Shown: positions 46,582 through 58,000 of the stretch, one piece after another
Position numbering within the stretch: the stretch's first letter is position 1
Layout of the letters: each line of letters opens with the position of its first letter
NCBI GenBank assembly: GCA_022497145.1
Contig: MU385862.1
Location: forward strand, 124,001-188,000
Reading direction: 5' to 3'
Source of the DNA: Rostrohypoxylon terebratum
Taxonomy: Eukaryota; Ascomycota; Sordariomycetes; Xylariales; Hypoxylaceae
DNA length: 64,000 bases
Program-made: the position numbers and the translations under genes
Notes under the pieces: generated by a model
Seen by the model: only the letters and a program-made list of their open reading frames with translations
The model's database searches: none
What the model was told of the DNA's origin: nothing

Positions 46582-49463
46582 ATGACCACGCACGAGCTGC
46601 AAGCGATAGGCAGCACGCCATATCTTCTGCTGGAAGATGGGCATTCCCCGTTGGCTACCCCATCATATACCCCTCTATCTATGCCTGAGAGGGGCGAGTC
46701 TTCAAGCCTCAGACGGCAGGGCTCACGGATGTTATCTGTGCTACGCTCACTGACAAATGGCAGTACGGCCTCCTGGCCCAGTAGAACATATCTTGTCTAG
46801 GTATTCTAACTAGTTTTATAGACGCTAGCAATTCGGTTAAGGAACCAGCAACATGGCCGGCACCTTCTCCCGCCTTTGATGGAGAACCATCCCAAAAACG
46901 TCGACGGTTCAGGAAGAGGATATCTTTGCCGTTTTTCCGAAATCCTTTCGGCGCCTCTGTTACCGTCATCCATCGAGCTCGGTCCAAGTCCAGAATGTCC
47001 TTTGGGTCAATGGAAAGAGCTAATGATGATTCCCTTTCTCCTCCTGAAAAAGTTATCTCTTCGATTTCTGGTGGGAACTCGTATAGCAACAGCAATACGA
47101 CCAACAGCAATACGACTTCGAGCGGCAAATCATCTGGTCAGACCACCGGGGGAACTGGCGGAACCGGAACTACCGGCAAGACTTCAATTGAGTCTACTCC
47201 AGGGGAAAAGAAAAGTTTACCAGTGATCCGTGATAAAGAACTAGAAACAGCTACATCAATCCCCGAGTCCAACCTAACGACAATTCAAGAGACGGCTCTT
47301 GATATCACATCACCAACCATTCTAACTGTCGAGCGAGCTGCGGCTGCGAAGATCTTCCTTGAGACGTATTTTGATGAGCAACTCTCTAAGCCCAGCCCAC
47401 GTACTATTCGTCGGCGTTACCTAGAGGGAGAATTATATCACAACGGCGGGTTGACAGAGGCAGAGAAGAACGCTAGACGCCGGCTGTTTTACAAGCAAGA
47501 GACCGACTATCTCCGTCAAAGTCGCGTGTTGAAGGCAAAGAGTATTGGTGCAGTGCAAGGAAAACATAACCAACTCGCCGAAAATTATGAGGTCTTAAAG
47601 ATCCTTGGCAAAGGGAGCTTTGGCGTGGTCAGGCTTGTACGCGAGAAGCCGAAGCCAGGCGTCCTCGGACACGACGGATCTCAAGAAAAACAAGTGTACG
47701 CCATGAAGGTGATACGCAAATCAGCAATGTTGAGGACAAGCCAAGAGGCCCACTTACGTGCTGAAAGGGACTTCTTGGTTGCTTCGGAAGGCTCGAAATG
47801 GTTCGTCTCTATATTTTGATGTCATGAGAAGATGATAAGGCTAACATAAGATTTTAGGATCGTGCCTTTGGTCACTAGTTTCCAGGACTGTGCGAACTTA
47901 TATCTCGTGATGGACTATATGCCCGGGGGAGACTTTCTCGGCCTGTTGATCCGAGAGAACATCCTCAATGAACCAGTCGCCAAATTTTACATCGCGGAGA
48001 TGATCTTGTGCATCGAGGAAGCACATTCTTTGCGGTGTATACATCGTGATATCAAGCCGGACAATTTCCTCATTTCTGCATCTGGTCATTTGAAGATATC
48101 GGACTTTGGCCTGGCTTTCGATGGCCACTGGTCGCATGACACTAGTTACTATCATACACAAAGATATAGTCTTCTCCAGAGATTGGGCATATCGGTGGAT
48201 GGAGATGCACTCGACCGTGCTGAAGGCCTCCAGGGTTCGGTGAAGTGGGCTCAAGGAGTAGCCCAGGCAATGCAGAAACACGAGCGCCGCCCACCCCACC
48301 TAGCCTCATCTCCGGCATTGCCGAATGAACCGCTCTTGAATTGGCGTAATAGATGCGGCAACCGAAGTGCGGCCAGATCTTGCGTGGGAACGAGCCAGTA
48401 CATGGCCCCAGAAGTTATCCGTGAGGGTGCCTACGATGCAAGATGCGATTAGTGGAGTGTCGGCGTTATTTTGTATGAGTGTCTATATGGCCATACTCCG
48501 TTTTTATCGGACGAGGGTGGTCGTCAACAGACGAAGCGGAACATTGTCAATCACAAGCAGACATTCGCTTTCCCCGCTCGCCCGGTGATCTCTAGGCGAT
48601 GCATGGATCTAATCGTCAACCTGATTTATGAGAAGGAGAGCCGTATTTCGTCAAGACGATATCGCTATCGAGATACAATCCCAGAGCTTTCTACCATGGG
48701 TAGAGGTCGTCACCGTCGTGGATATCAAGACTGGACGGGGAGGGCTGTATATCCTCACGACGGAGAGGATATCAAAGCACATAAGTGGTTCCGTGATATC
48801 CCCTGGGACCGGTTACAACAAATCCCTCCACCATTTATTCCGCAACTCGCCAGCTGCGAGGACACGCATTATTTCGACGAAGAGGAGCCAATATCGGATT
48901 GGTCGGAGTCGGAGCCGGAAACGAGTTCTGAGATGGAGGAGCTATCGGTGTCGGTCAATCCATTGAACGTCGGCAGCGCTACAAGCGGGCTTCCCAGTCC
49001 CTCGCTTCCCCGTGTAGTACCTTATAGAAGCCCCGACAAGATAGCGGCGATGCAAACGCAACTGGCTCTCTTCCCGCGTCATGTGAGGGGTGTTATCGGA
49101 CAATTCGTATCGGTGCCGTACGACTCGGCCAAGCTTAAACGAATGGATCACGAAATCGAGGCCATGACGCCCGACGCAAAACTCCGCGAGGAAATGAAGG
49201 CGTTTGTGCGAGCGTACGGACGTCGCGAGCGGAAGCGGCCCCGCGACAGACTGCTGAGGGATCGAAACACGAAAGGGACGGTGCTGGAGGTGCGGAAACA
49301 GACTGCGTTCATGGGATACCCGTACCAGCGGATGAAACAGCAAAATCCCTTGACAATCTCCGGGCGGGATTTTTTAGAGGATGGTAAAGGAAAGGGAAAA
49401 TCGAATGACAGTGCCGAGCTGGCTTCTTACAGGGCTTGGTACCACGCCCGTGGGGCGGGCTGA
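46582..49463 (+). pseudogene. NDR-family AGC protein kinase interrupted by an in-frame TAG
   Basis: Exons 46582-46762, 46822-47800, 47858-49463 give one continuous 922-codon frame except for TAG at 48450-48452 (codon 585). The N-terminal ~310 residues are low-complexity (Ser/Asn/Thr-Gly). The kinase domain starts YEVLKILGKGSFGVVRLV, then YAMKVIRKSAML, the catalytic loop CIHRDIKPDNFLISA, SDFGLAFDGHW, a long NDR-type activation-segment insert, and ARSCVGTSQYMAPEVI. The sequence AYDARCD-stop-WSVGVILYECLYGHTPF shows the stop replacing the first Trp of the conserved DWWS motif (TGG to TAG). Downstream the frame remains fully family-like: the rest of the C-lobe, EDIKAHKWFRDIPW, and the AGC tail with TAFMGYPYQRM. 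Translation would stop at 584 residues, losing helices F-I and the hydrophobic motif, so the product should be inactive unless read through or the base is an error. The rest of the gene shows no decay. NDR kinases act in polarity/septation networks. Confidence 0.8.
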
Positions 49464-49937
49464 CGGTGGCTTCTGATCGCTACAGTGCGAGACGTTCGCA
49501 ATGGGAACTGAACTACTCACAATTAGGAAATTGGCAATGAGGGGAGTGGTAAGAGGTTAACGAAAAAAAAGAGGAATTGCTGGATCATTCCAGTTAAAGG
49601 GAATGATTAGTATTATTAGAATAGTATCCCTATAAGGAACCTCTGTATATCATTGGTATCATTACAAGTTCATAACCTAGGTAATCGCCTCTTCAACACG
49701 ACTCTCCTTTGCCTATCCCTCCCGAGAATCCGTGTAACCATGCCCTCCACTGATCATGTTCGTTCATCCAAGGGGAAAAAAAAGGAATAAGTTGGTATAT
49801 CATCTCTTCGTCCCAAAACTTCGTCCTAAGAAATGTAGGGCATAGGTAAAAAAGTAAATAAATCATGAGTAGCAAGAAAACTCGAAACTCAAGACACGAC
49901 GTCACCGATGTACTCCAATGTACTAGGTACCGGGAAA
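49464..49937. other. Intergenic region between convergent genes
   Basis: The NDR kinase (+) and Isc1-like (-) genes end toward each other. The gap is A/T-rich with no gene seen. Confidence 0.5.
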
Positions 49938-51659
49938 TTACTCGTCTCCGGGGTCAGCGGCACCTTCGTGGTCGGCGGGGTCGCCTCTCAGGCCGTGGGC
50001 GCCGCTAGCGGTAGCCCTGGCATTGCGGATCTCCCACTCGAACTCCTTGAGGGCCCTGATCTCGGAGCCGAAGAAGAGGAAGCCCATGAGGCCGTCGAGG
50101 AGGCCGATGGTCAGGCCGAGGGAGCTGAGGACGAGGAAGGCGAAGGATACGCCGGGCCAGGGGCGGACGAACCAGACGGCTACGTAGCAGGCGAGGACGA
50201 GGAGGAGCCAGAGGAGGAAGTGGGCGATGCGCCAGCGGCGCTGGGAGCGCTCGCGCAGGTCGTAGTCGTTTATGAGGGCGAGCACGTCGTCGTAGAGGGT
50301 GCAGGGGAGGCCTTCGCCGCGGAGGGTCGGGAGAACGCGCGCGGAGTCGAGGAGCTGGGCGTCGTAGGATTGGCGTAGTTCGAGGCGGGAGGCGACGCGG
50401 ATCTCGGAGCCGGTCGGGGAGGAGAGGTAGGTGCCGTGCTCGAGGGCTAGGAGGGAACGTGCTTGGTGGTTGGTTCCGGCGTGCTTGACGGAGAGGTGCG
50501 AGTCGGAGCTTCCGGGACGCTTCGGGGGTGGAGAGGGAGGGGAGGATGGAGGACGGGAGGGGGAGGTAGTGGCTAGGGAGGAGTCGGACGTGTGAAGCAG
50601 GAGCGTCGCTTCGACGGAGAAGTGGTCGCTCAGGGAACAGTTTAATTCGGGGTGTCGCGAGAGCATGCCTACGCGCGCGTCTTTGACGACCCAGCCGCGG
50701 GTCTTGGTGCTGCTTTCACCAACGTCGCGGCTCGCACGCGCTTGGCTCAGCTCCTTGAGGAGAGGGTTGATTGTAGTGGTGACTTGTGGGGAGAAGAATA
50801 TGTAATCGATCCGTTTACCTCGCGGGTCTGGCGTATCCGGAGGCACGATCATGGAATCCTTGCCAGAACGCAGGGCTCGCTGGTCTTTTCTCGACCACCT
50901 CCACGTATTGTACACGCTGTTACTCGTGACACCATTTTCGGCGAGGTTAAACGCAGCAGAGGGTATGGGTCGCCGCCGCGCACGCTCGAGCTCGTGGATC
51001 GCGGAGCCGAGGGATGAGTCCGGGTTGAGTACCCTCCACACGTCTCTTATCGGAGCGTGGGCTGTCAACATGCGGTACGATAAGGAGAGCGGCACGTCAT
51101 TAAAATCTCCTAACGCGATGGCGAGATGTCCCCTCTCTGCGGCACCACGAACTAGCTTGGCCATTTCCCAAGACTGCGCTATTCGTTGTACGACGTAGCT
51201 GTCAGTCTTATCCGGCGGGTGCTCGTAAATCGCGTGGGTATGCGTGTTGAAAACCTCGACGATGTCACGATCCCCCGGTCCGTATCGGATCCGCGCACAT
51301 GCCACGCCTTTACCGACAAACCAATCGCCTCTGTAAAATGCGGTCGGACGGCCGTTGAGAGGGTACCGGACCATGCTGCTCTCTTCGATAGGCCATCTCG
51401 ACAAAATGGCGAGGCCGCCACCAAACACACCGCTATAGTAAAACTTGCCAAAAGGCAGGACGAAGCGAGTCTCGCGCCGAATATTCCGGTAGTCCTCTTG
51501 CGTCCAGCATTCTTGCAACGCGACGATGTGCGGTGCTGGGTCGGCGGCGGCGAGCTCGCGACCTATGGCGGTAAGACGCTCGGCGCGGTATTTGCTCAAG
51601 TGCAGGAGTCCCCAGCAATTGAGCGTGATGACGTTAAGTTCGATGGGGAGTTCTTCCAT
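49938..51659 (-). CDS. isc1: Inositol phosphosphingolipid phospholipase C / neutral sphingomyelinase (Isc1-like)
   Basis: Intronless, 573 residues. It hydrolyses inositol phosphosphingolipids to ceramide at ER and mitochondrial membranes (family knowledge). The DNase-I-like endonuclease/phosphatase fold has all expected catalytic motifs: LNVITLNCWGLLHLS (Asn), HIVALQECWTQEDY (Mg-binding Glu), LAIALGDFNDVPLSL (Asp/Asn) and the terminal SLSDHFSVEATLL (Asp-His). GWFVGKGVACARIR-type sequence (DWFVGKGVACARI) is the Isc1 P-loop-like segment. After a Pro/Ser-rich linker come two membrane helices (FLLWLLLVLACYVAVWF and VSFAFLVLSSLGLTIGLL), as in Isc1. The start at 51659 (MEELPIELNVITLN) is favoured because the catalytic fold begins a few residues later; the in-frame extension to 51821 is Lys/Glu-rich and looks like leader. 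The gene is divergent from the Swd3-like gene. Confidence 0.93.
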   Translation of the reverse strand: MEELPIELNVITLNCWGLLHLSKYRAERLTAIGRELAAADPAPHIVALQECWTQEDYRNIRRETRFVLPFGKFYYSGVFGGGLAILSRWPIEESSMVRYPLNGRPTAFYRGDWFVGKGVACARIRYGPGDRDIVEVFNTHTHAIYEHPPDKTDSYVVQRIAQSWEMAKLVRGAAERGHLAIALGDFNDVPLSLSYRMLTAHAPIRDVWRVLNPDSSLGSAIHELERARRRPIPSAAFNLAENGVTSNSVYNTWRWSRKDQRALRSGKDSMIVPPDTPDPRGKRIDYIFFSPQVTTTINPLLKELSQARASRDVGESSTKTRGWVVKDARVGMLSRHPELNCSLSDHFSVEATLLLHTSDSSLATTSPSRPPSSPPSPPPKRPGSSDSHLSVKHAGTNHQARSLLALEHGTYLSSPTGSEIRVASRLELRQSYDAQLLDSARVLPTLRGEGLPCTLYDDVLALINDYDLRERSQRRWRIAHFLLWLLLVLACYVAVWFVRPWPGVSFAFLVLSSLGLTIGLLDGLMGFLFFGSEIRALKEFEWEIRNARATASGAHGLRGDPADHEGAADPGDE

Positions 51660-52838
51660 CTTGAACTTTGAATTCCTACGTTCTTCTTTTTCCTCTCCAG
51701 TTCTCAGAAACCTTGGTGTTTCTCCTTTCTTCTCTTTTCTACTTGTTATGATGGAAATTTTGGGAAGCTTGGCTATTGACAGTTCATGGTTCATGTGCTT
51801 TCCCCTGCGCAGCTGCAGCATGCGTGATGCGTGAACTAGGATTGTAGCATACTACTATGTATGTACATTGTACGTACAACGTAGTAGGTAGGTAGGTAAT
51901 AGGTAGGATTTGGTGATCCTTCCGACCAAATATATTCTCTATGTAGTATTGAAGACCTTAGGGAGACTAGCGTTTATTAAATCACGAGCTTCAAGGCTGT
52001 CGTCGAGACCGACGACCCGAGAACTCGGAGTGGGAAAAGGTAATCTGAAGATGAATCGTAGGTTTCACGAAGAGATGAGACAGAACCCTGAGGTCCGCAT
52101 GAAGTTTCGCGGGGAAGAAAACAACGAACAATGGTTGGTGAGAATTGCATAATTCGAGCAACTTGGATCAAAGGAGGAGGAAATTGTCGATGGCATAAAT
52201 CATAAATTTGGAAATAGTACAAATCCAAAGTATCATGTCGCTAAAATTGCAGGGATCACGCCAAGTTATTCATTGAAGCTTCCGCTGATTGATCCTTCCA
52301 TCCTTGTCTGCATAGGAGACTTTAAACTTGCAGTTTCCACCCCTGTAATGGAAGATTACCTAGATCGTCATAGACCAGGGTTTGTTCCCGAGGAGGCATT
52401 ACCCGCCGAGGAAGCCGGTGATTTTTATCGCGACCAGTGCCTTCCAAAGGTTCTCATACTGTATGGCACTGTAGTCCCCACGTCCCTAAGTTCAAATTTA
52501 TGCCAGGTACGACAAAGCCTGGAGATTAGCGGGTTAAAAGTGGGACATATTGTTAGCCCGATTATCCCTAATCAGTCCAATCAAGATTTAAGCTTATTGT
52601 TAGGGCCCCGCCAAAATTTCAATTTGACATTCAGCCTTGTCAACTTCCATCACCGTCAACCTCTCAAACTTGAACGCGAGGCTGCGATATCTCCTATCTG
52701 CGTAACCTACCCTTTATCCAAATCGATACCTTCAATTTGCATGACACTAGCGTGATACCTTCATGTGGTGTACAAGGACTCGACTGGATACTGTTGAAAG
52801 GGTCTGATCTAATAACGACACGCTTAAGGGGGAACACT
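51660..52838. other. Divergent promoter region with possible gene remnant
   Basis: 1.2 kb between the Isc1-like (-) and Swd3-like (+) starts. A plus-strand frame at 52273-52755 (160 codons, beginning MKLPLIDPSILVCIGDFKLA and including MEDYLDRHRPGFVP) and another at 51910-52152 (with MNRRFHEEMRQNPEVRMKF) look more protein-like than chance. I could not join them with in-phase splice sites and recognise no family. AGGTAGGTAGG repeats lie near 51883-51906. Confidence 0.4.
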
Positions 52839-54497
52839 ATGGTCGGCGTTGAAGCCATCGCTCCCGAACCCCCCTTGAAGCGGCGAAAAGTTCGCGACGA
52901 CACCACCACCACCACCACGCACTCCACACCCGTCCGCCACCACCACGACACCCCAGAAGAGACCGACGAGAAGCACACCCTTCGCGTCTCGATCCGCGAA
53001 AAGACCCTCGAAAGCCCCTCCATGACCCCGAGCCCGAGCCGCAGCCGCGACGGCAGCCGTCCGCGTCGACGAGCCGCAGACGCAGACGCAGACGCAGACG
53101 ACTACTCGAGCGACCGGTCGCGGCGGCACAGCACCTCGCCGACGTCTAGCACGCGTTCGCGTCGTCGTCGTCCGCGGTCCTCACGCTCCAGCTCCAGAAG
53201 CCGGTCCTCGAGCCGCTCGCGCTCCCGATCCCCTCGCTCGCAATCCGACTCGCGATCGCCCTCGCCCGGCTCCCAGCTACGCAACGACACGCTCGCGGCG
53301 CGGGAAACGGACCTCTCCCCGCCGTCGCCGTCGCCGCCGAAGCCGCACTACGTGCCGCGGATGGTGCTGACGGGGCACACGAACGGGATCTCGCAGGTGC
53401 GCATCTCGCCGGACGGGCGGTGGATCGCGTCGTCGTCGGCGGACGGCACGGTGCGCATCTGGGACGCGGCGACGGGGCAGCACGCCGAGACGCTGGTCGG
53501 GCACATGGCGGGCGTGTCGGCCGTGGCGTGGGCGCCCGACAGCGCCACGCTGGCCTCCGGGTCCGACGACAAGGCTATCCGGCTGTGGGACCGCGTGACG
53601 GGGCGGCCCGCGCGCGCCGGCAAGCCGCTGCTCGGACACCACAGCTACGTCTACTGCCTCGCCTTCTCGCCCAAGGGCAACATACTGGCCAGCGGGAGCT
53701 ACGACGAGGCCGTGTTCCTGTGGGACGTGCGCGCCGGCCGGCTAATGAGGAGTCTCCCCGCCCACAGCGACCCCGTCAGCGGTATCGATTTCTGCAGGGA
53801 CGGGACGCTGGTCGTCAGTTGTAGCACCGACGGTCTGACGTGAGTTTTTCCTTCCCACCGCCACCCACTTTCTCTACGAACTTGTCACTAACTGAGGAGA
53901 AAAAAAAACAGCCGAATATGGGACACGTCCACGGGCCAATGTCTCCGAACCCTCGTGCACGAAGACAACCCCCCGGTGACGTCCGTCTGCTTCGCGCCCA
54001 ACGGCCGCTACGTCCTCGCCTTCAGCATGGACTCGTGCCTGCGCCTGTGGGACTACGTGTCCGGCACGGTGAAGAAGACCTACCAGGGGCACCAGAACAG
54101 CGGGTTCAGCATCGGCGGGTGTTTCGGCACCGTCCCCACCGACACCTCCCCCGACGCCCCGAGCGAGACCGGCAGAGCGTTCATAGCGGCCCCCAGCGAG
54201 GACGGCGCCGTCGTGCTCTGGGACGTCAAGACGAAGGAGGTTGTCCAGCGCATCGACGGAGCCCACGACGGCATCTGCTTCTGGGTCGACGTCCACGGCG
54301 ACACCATGGTCAGCGCCGGCAAGGACGGCCGCATCAAGGTGTACAAGCACCGGGACCCTAACAACACGCCGCCCAAGGTCAACGGCGTCGCTTCCGCTGC
54401 AAAGGACGTGGATATGGGGGACTCGGGTAACGCCGACGGGGACGGGAACGGGAGTATATCCCCGCTTAAGGACAAGGATGTGAAAAAGGAGGACTAA
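52839..54497 (+). CDS. swd3: WD40 protein, COMPASS subunit Swd3/WDR5-like
   Basis: Exons 52839-53839 and 53912-54497 (528 residues). The C-terminal ~350 residues form a WD40 propeller beginning VPRMVLTGHTNGISQVRISP; repeats end in TVRIWD, AIRLWD, VFLWDV, RIWDTS (rebuilt across the intron), LRLWDYVSGTVKKTYQGHQN, VVLWDV and IKVYKH. LRLWDYVSG.....Y.GH is characteristic of WDR5/Swd3, the histone H3-binding subunit of the Set1/COMPASS H3K4 methyltransferase. The N-terminal ~165 residues are unusual: KRRKVRDD (NLS-like), then a disordered Arg/Ser-rich domain (SRSRSSSRSRSRSPRSQS), much longer than in yeast or human WDR5. The start at 52839 is the first Met before this region in good context (ctATGgtc); an in-frame upstream Met at 52737 is less likely. 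The GC-rich coding sequence contrasts with its neighbours. Confidence 0.88.
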
Positions 54498-55071
54498 AAG
54501 GCATATGTCTGATAATATAATACACGGAACTAGATAATGAGAGAGAGAGGATATGGGTGGCATATACATGTGAGCATTGCATTTTAAGGAAGCGAAAAGG
54601 CAAAAAAGTAAAACCGACCTTGTTTCTACGCGTATGAATAAGGAGTTGAAACCAGGCAGCGATCGCGTTTATCATGCTTGAAGCGAACCGTTCAAAACAT
54701 CTACGTCAGGTACAAATACTAGGCACCTAGGTCATCCATTCTAATGATAATACCCTTGCAGCGGGAAATCAACGTGATGAGCGCGAGCTTTAAGCCTGGT
54801 TTAAAATAGAATTGTTCTAATACCACGAAGAATTAATTTAACGATACATATCTACTAATCATTAGCGTGAATTTCCCTATGGTACCTAATAATATTCGTC
54901 TCATAATGCAGGATGAATGATTCCCGGCCCTTGACACCTTTGAACCTATGAGTGGAGAACTCCTAACACCAAAACGACGGATCCTCGGATGTCCGTAATA
55001 TCAATGGCCCTTTTTTTTTTTTGCTCTCGGGCTTGCATTCAGTCAGAAAAGGGAGTGCGGAAGTCGTCAAC
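54498..55071. other. Intergenic region between convergent genes
   Basis: 0.57 kb between the Swd3-like (+) and Ubr1-like (-) gene ends; no gene seen. A short GA microsatellite lies near 54537-54552 and a CCTAGG unit near 54725. Confidence 0.5.
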
Positions 55072-58000
55072 TCATATGGTTTCCCATCCGCCGCTGTTGA
55101 TATCAGCTTCCAGTTTTCGGCTAATGAAGCTAGGGACGCCGTGACTGAGCCACAGGTTGCGCAGCATCGAATCGTAGCGCTTCTGGTTGAGGAAGAGTTG
55201 ACGCCCGTGGCGCAGCCCCACATCCACTTCTCCGTACTTGTCGATGTAAGGTGCTTGACTAAAGCTACCAGACGTACGGTGCAAGTAGAAGATAGCGCAC
55301 TTGCGAATGTTGATGAAGAGTCCGGTGTTACCTTGACACCTACAAAGATAATGCCGTTAGCAATTATGACAGTCAACCTCAGATTTTTAATAACTTACTT
55401 GAACAACATATGCTGCTGTGCACCCCCAATTCTCATTGTTGGCTTGCCAGGACCGGGTTCGGAATATTCCATAAGGCAGCACATGGTTTGCCCGCAAAAG
55501 ATGTCACCACACATCAGGCAGACAATGGGATCGGCCAAGTCTTTGCCGGTCTTGGGGCATCTCCTTTTAGCGCACTCTTCGATTAGAGTATCGAAGTTCT
55601 TAGGTAATCCAACGAGCTCGAAGATTCCAGGATGGCTTAGTTGAGCGGACATAGGAGGGGTTTCTTCAGTCCCCTTTTCCGAGGCTAGATATTTCCTGGT
55701 GTATGATTGTACATGATGGCGCAACCAGCCTTTGATCATAATCTCGATGCGAGGCGGCCACCCATACTGAGTACCTAAGGGCGTTAAAGCGGTACACATC
55801 TCGTCAAACGATGGTAATCTCAGCGCAGCCGTTAGACGTGTTAACTCGTCCGCTTCCGGTACTGGAGAGATGTGGCTATTGAAGTCGACCCCGAGGTGAA
55901 CGTGGAGAAGAACCGTCGCTTTTCGTAGAAATACTAGGGCATACTTTCTCACAAACGAGTGGAGGCTTTCTAAACTGTCTAAGCCCGGCTGATCGAAACC
56001 ATTGTTGGGTTGATCTCCTGGCGGCTCTAGATTCATTCTGGCCACCGTAATATAGTGGAAGAAGTTGGCAAAATTGTTCATTGCGGGGTCATCCGAGTTT
56101 CGGTTGCCCATGTATTCGAGCCATCTGGAAAGTTGTAAATTCTGGGATACGTTGTAGACGACCTTGACTATCTCGGCGAGATAACATAACCGAATCAAAT
56201 GCATCGGATCAATGGCCAGCGCAGCAGAGACACCGAACATAGTCTCGCACAGGAAGAGGAACATGTCTTGGCTAAACAATGGTTCAAATTCATCACAGGG
56301 TCGGTGTTCGGTTCCCACGGCTCTATCGTAATACTGCGACGGGAAGAGTTGACAGAACTGGCGCTCGCTGCTTGTGCGGAATTCTACCTCGATCTGGTTG
56401 TCCCCTCCATTCTTGAGACCGCCGACTGCGATATAGGACGATACTGTCTCAGAGAGGATTCGAAGCTGAACTAAGAGCTGTTCGGGCATACGTTCGATCA
56501 GAGTCATCCCGTACTGAGCTTCAACGCCTCGTTGTTGAATTTCGGCTGCGGAAATCGAGTATCCCACAGACTGAGCCAACACATCACTGGCAATCAAATC
56601 ATCGTCTGTGTTTTCGCTTACAGGCGTCTTGACCAGCATGTTCCTACGAAGCGTGTCACGCAGACGTCGATAAGTCATCATTAATTCTTTGTCGCCATGC
56701 TGTGATTCAGGCGAATGCGACCGTACGCTCGAGGAAGGAGTTCCGCCGAGAGAAAATGTGTCGCTAGAAGACGAGACTGAAGGAATAGTTCTAAAAGCGC
56801 TCGGTTCCCAAACTGAAAAGGGCAAGGTGCTAGTACTGGCACTGGCACTGGTACTAGCACTAATTCTCTCGAGGGTTTTCTCGAGGCAATCTGGCATCTT
56901 TGTTCGCAAGTAGTTGACGAACGCAGTTTGAGACTGGTCTGATCTAATTATCGACTTTTGTGGATTTGTTATATTCGCGGATAAGAAGGATGAGAAGTCC
57001 GATTCTGTCTGTAGAATTCCCGGGTAGGACTCCTCTTTGCCATCCCATGAGATAGGCAAGAACGCATTCCCGAGGGCTTTGCAGAGAGGACACACAAACT
57101 CTAAGCGGTTTAGTGACTCTGGATGATGACGAGCGATCTGGTGTCCATGTCGTCGAACTGTTGCCTCCATGTACATATCGAAGCAACCGAAGTGCATGAT
57201 ATGACCGCATCCAACGGACACGGGACCTGTTCGGCATAGCTTGGCCGGAAATCCCTTGCCGAGGCCTTGCCTCTCACTCACAAATGTCTCCCCATTGGCA
57301 TTTACCTTCTCCACCACCTCTCTGTTTTCATGAGCAAGACCAAATGGTCGTATCGCCTCAGCTGAGCGATCAAGGTTTGCTGGCGTAGTTGCCGCTTCCC
57401 TCACAAAGTCCGGGTCTTGGAGGTCGGTTTGTCGTAGGATCTTACTCTCGATGAAGAGTGCGAACGTCCCGTAGAGGCGTCCATCGTCGGTGTCCTCCTG
57501 GCACAATATGCAGGTACCTTTTGGATATTTCCAGAAGTTCTTCTGCTCCTCCGCAGGTTTAGCTTCGTCCACGCCGTCTGATTCATCCTCGCCCCAGTCG
57601 ATACCCCCTTGCTGTTCTAAGAAGCTCTGTTGCTGCTCCTGAAACTGCGCCAAAACCTTGGCTTGTCGCTCGAGTGCAGCTTTCTTCTTTCGCTCGCGTT
57701 CCTCTTCAGCATTATGCGTGCTGGCTGGTGAAGCTGTGTCAATCCGATCCACGGGTATACCTAATCGATTATACGCCATATCGAAGTGCTGCGGGTATTT
57801 CTGCCTCATTCTCTTCAAAATGAGCGCAATCTTTGCGTGACAGGCCTTGAACTCCTCTTTTGTTGACATCATATCTAAAAGCGACACAATGGTCTTTCGG
57901 TTCGGGGCTTCTTGCATGAAATTACTGCGAGCATGAGTGGTCAAGGCGATATAAACAAAAGACCCGGTTTCTGCAGCAGACTCGGTGGCTTCCGCCTTAT

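Noticed and set aside
48421..48452. Possible intron (GTGAGG...TTAG) that would remove the NDR kinase stop codon
   Set aside because: It would be only 32 nt, would shift the frame, and would delete the conserved REGAYDARCD segment.
49938..50378. Long plus-strand frame rich in Glu/Gly opposite the Isc1-like gene
   Set aside because: It is the antisense shadow of the GC-rich 3' half of the Isc1-like coding region.
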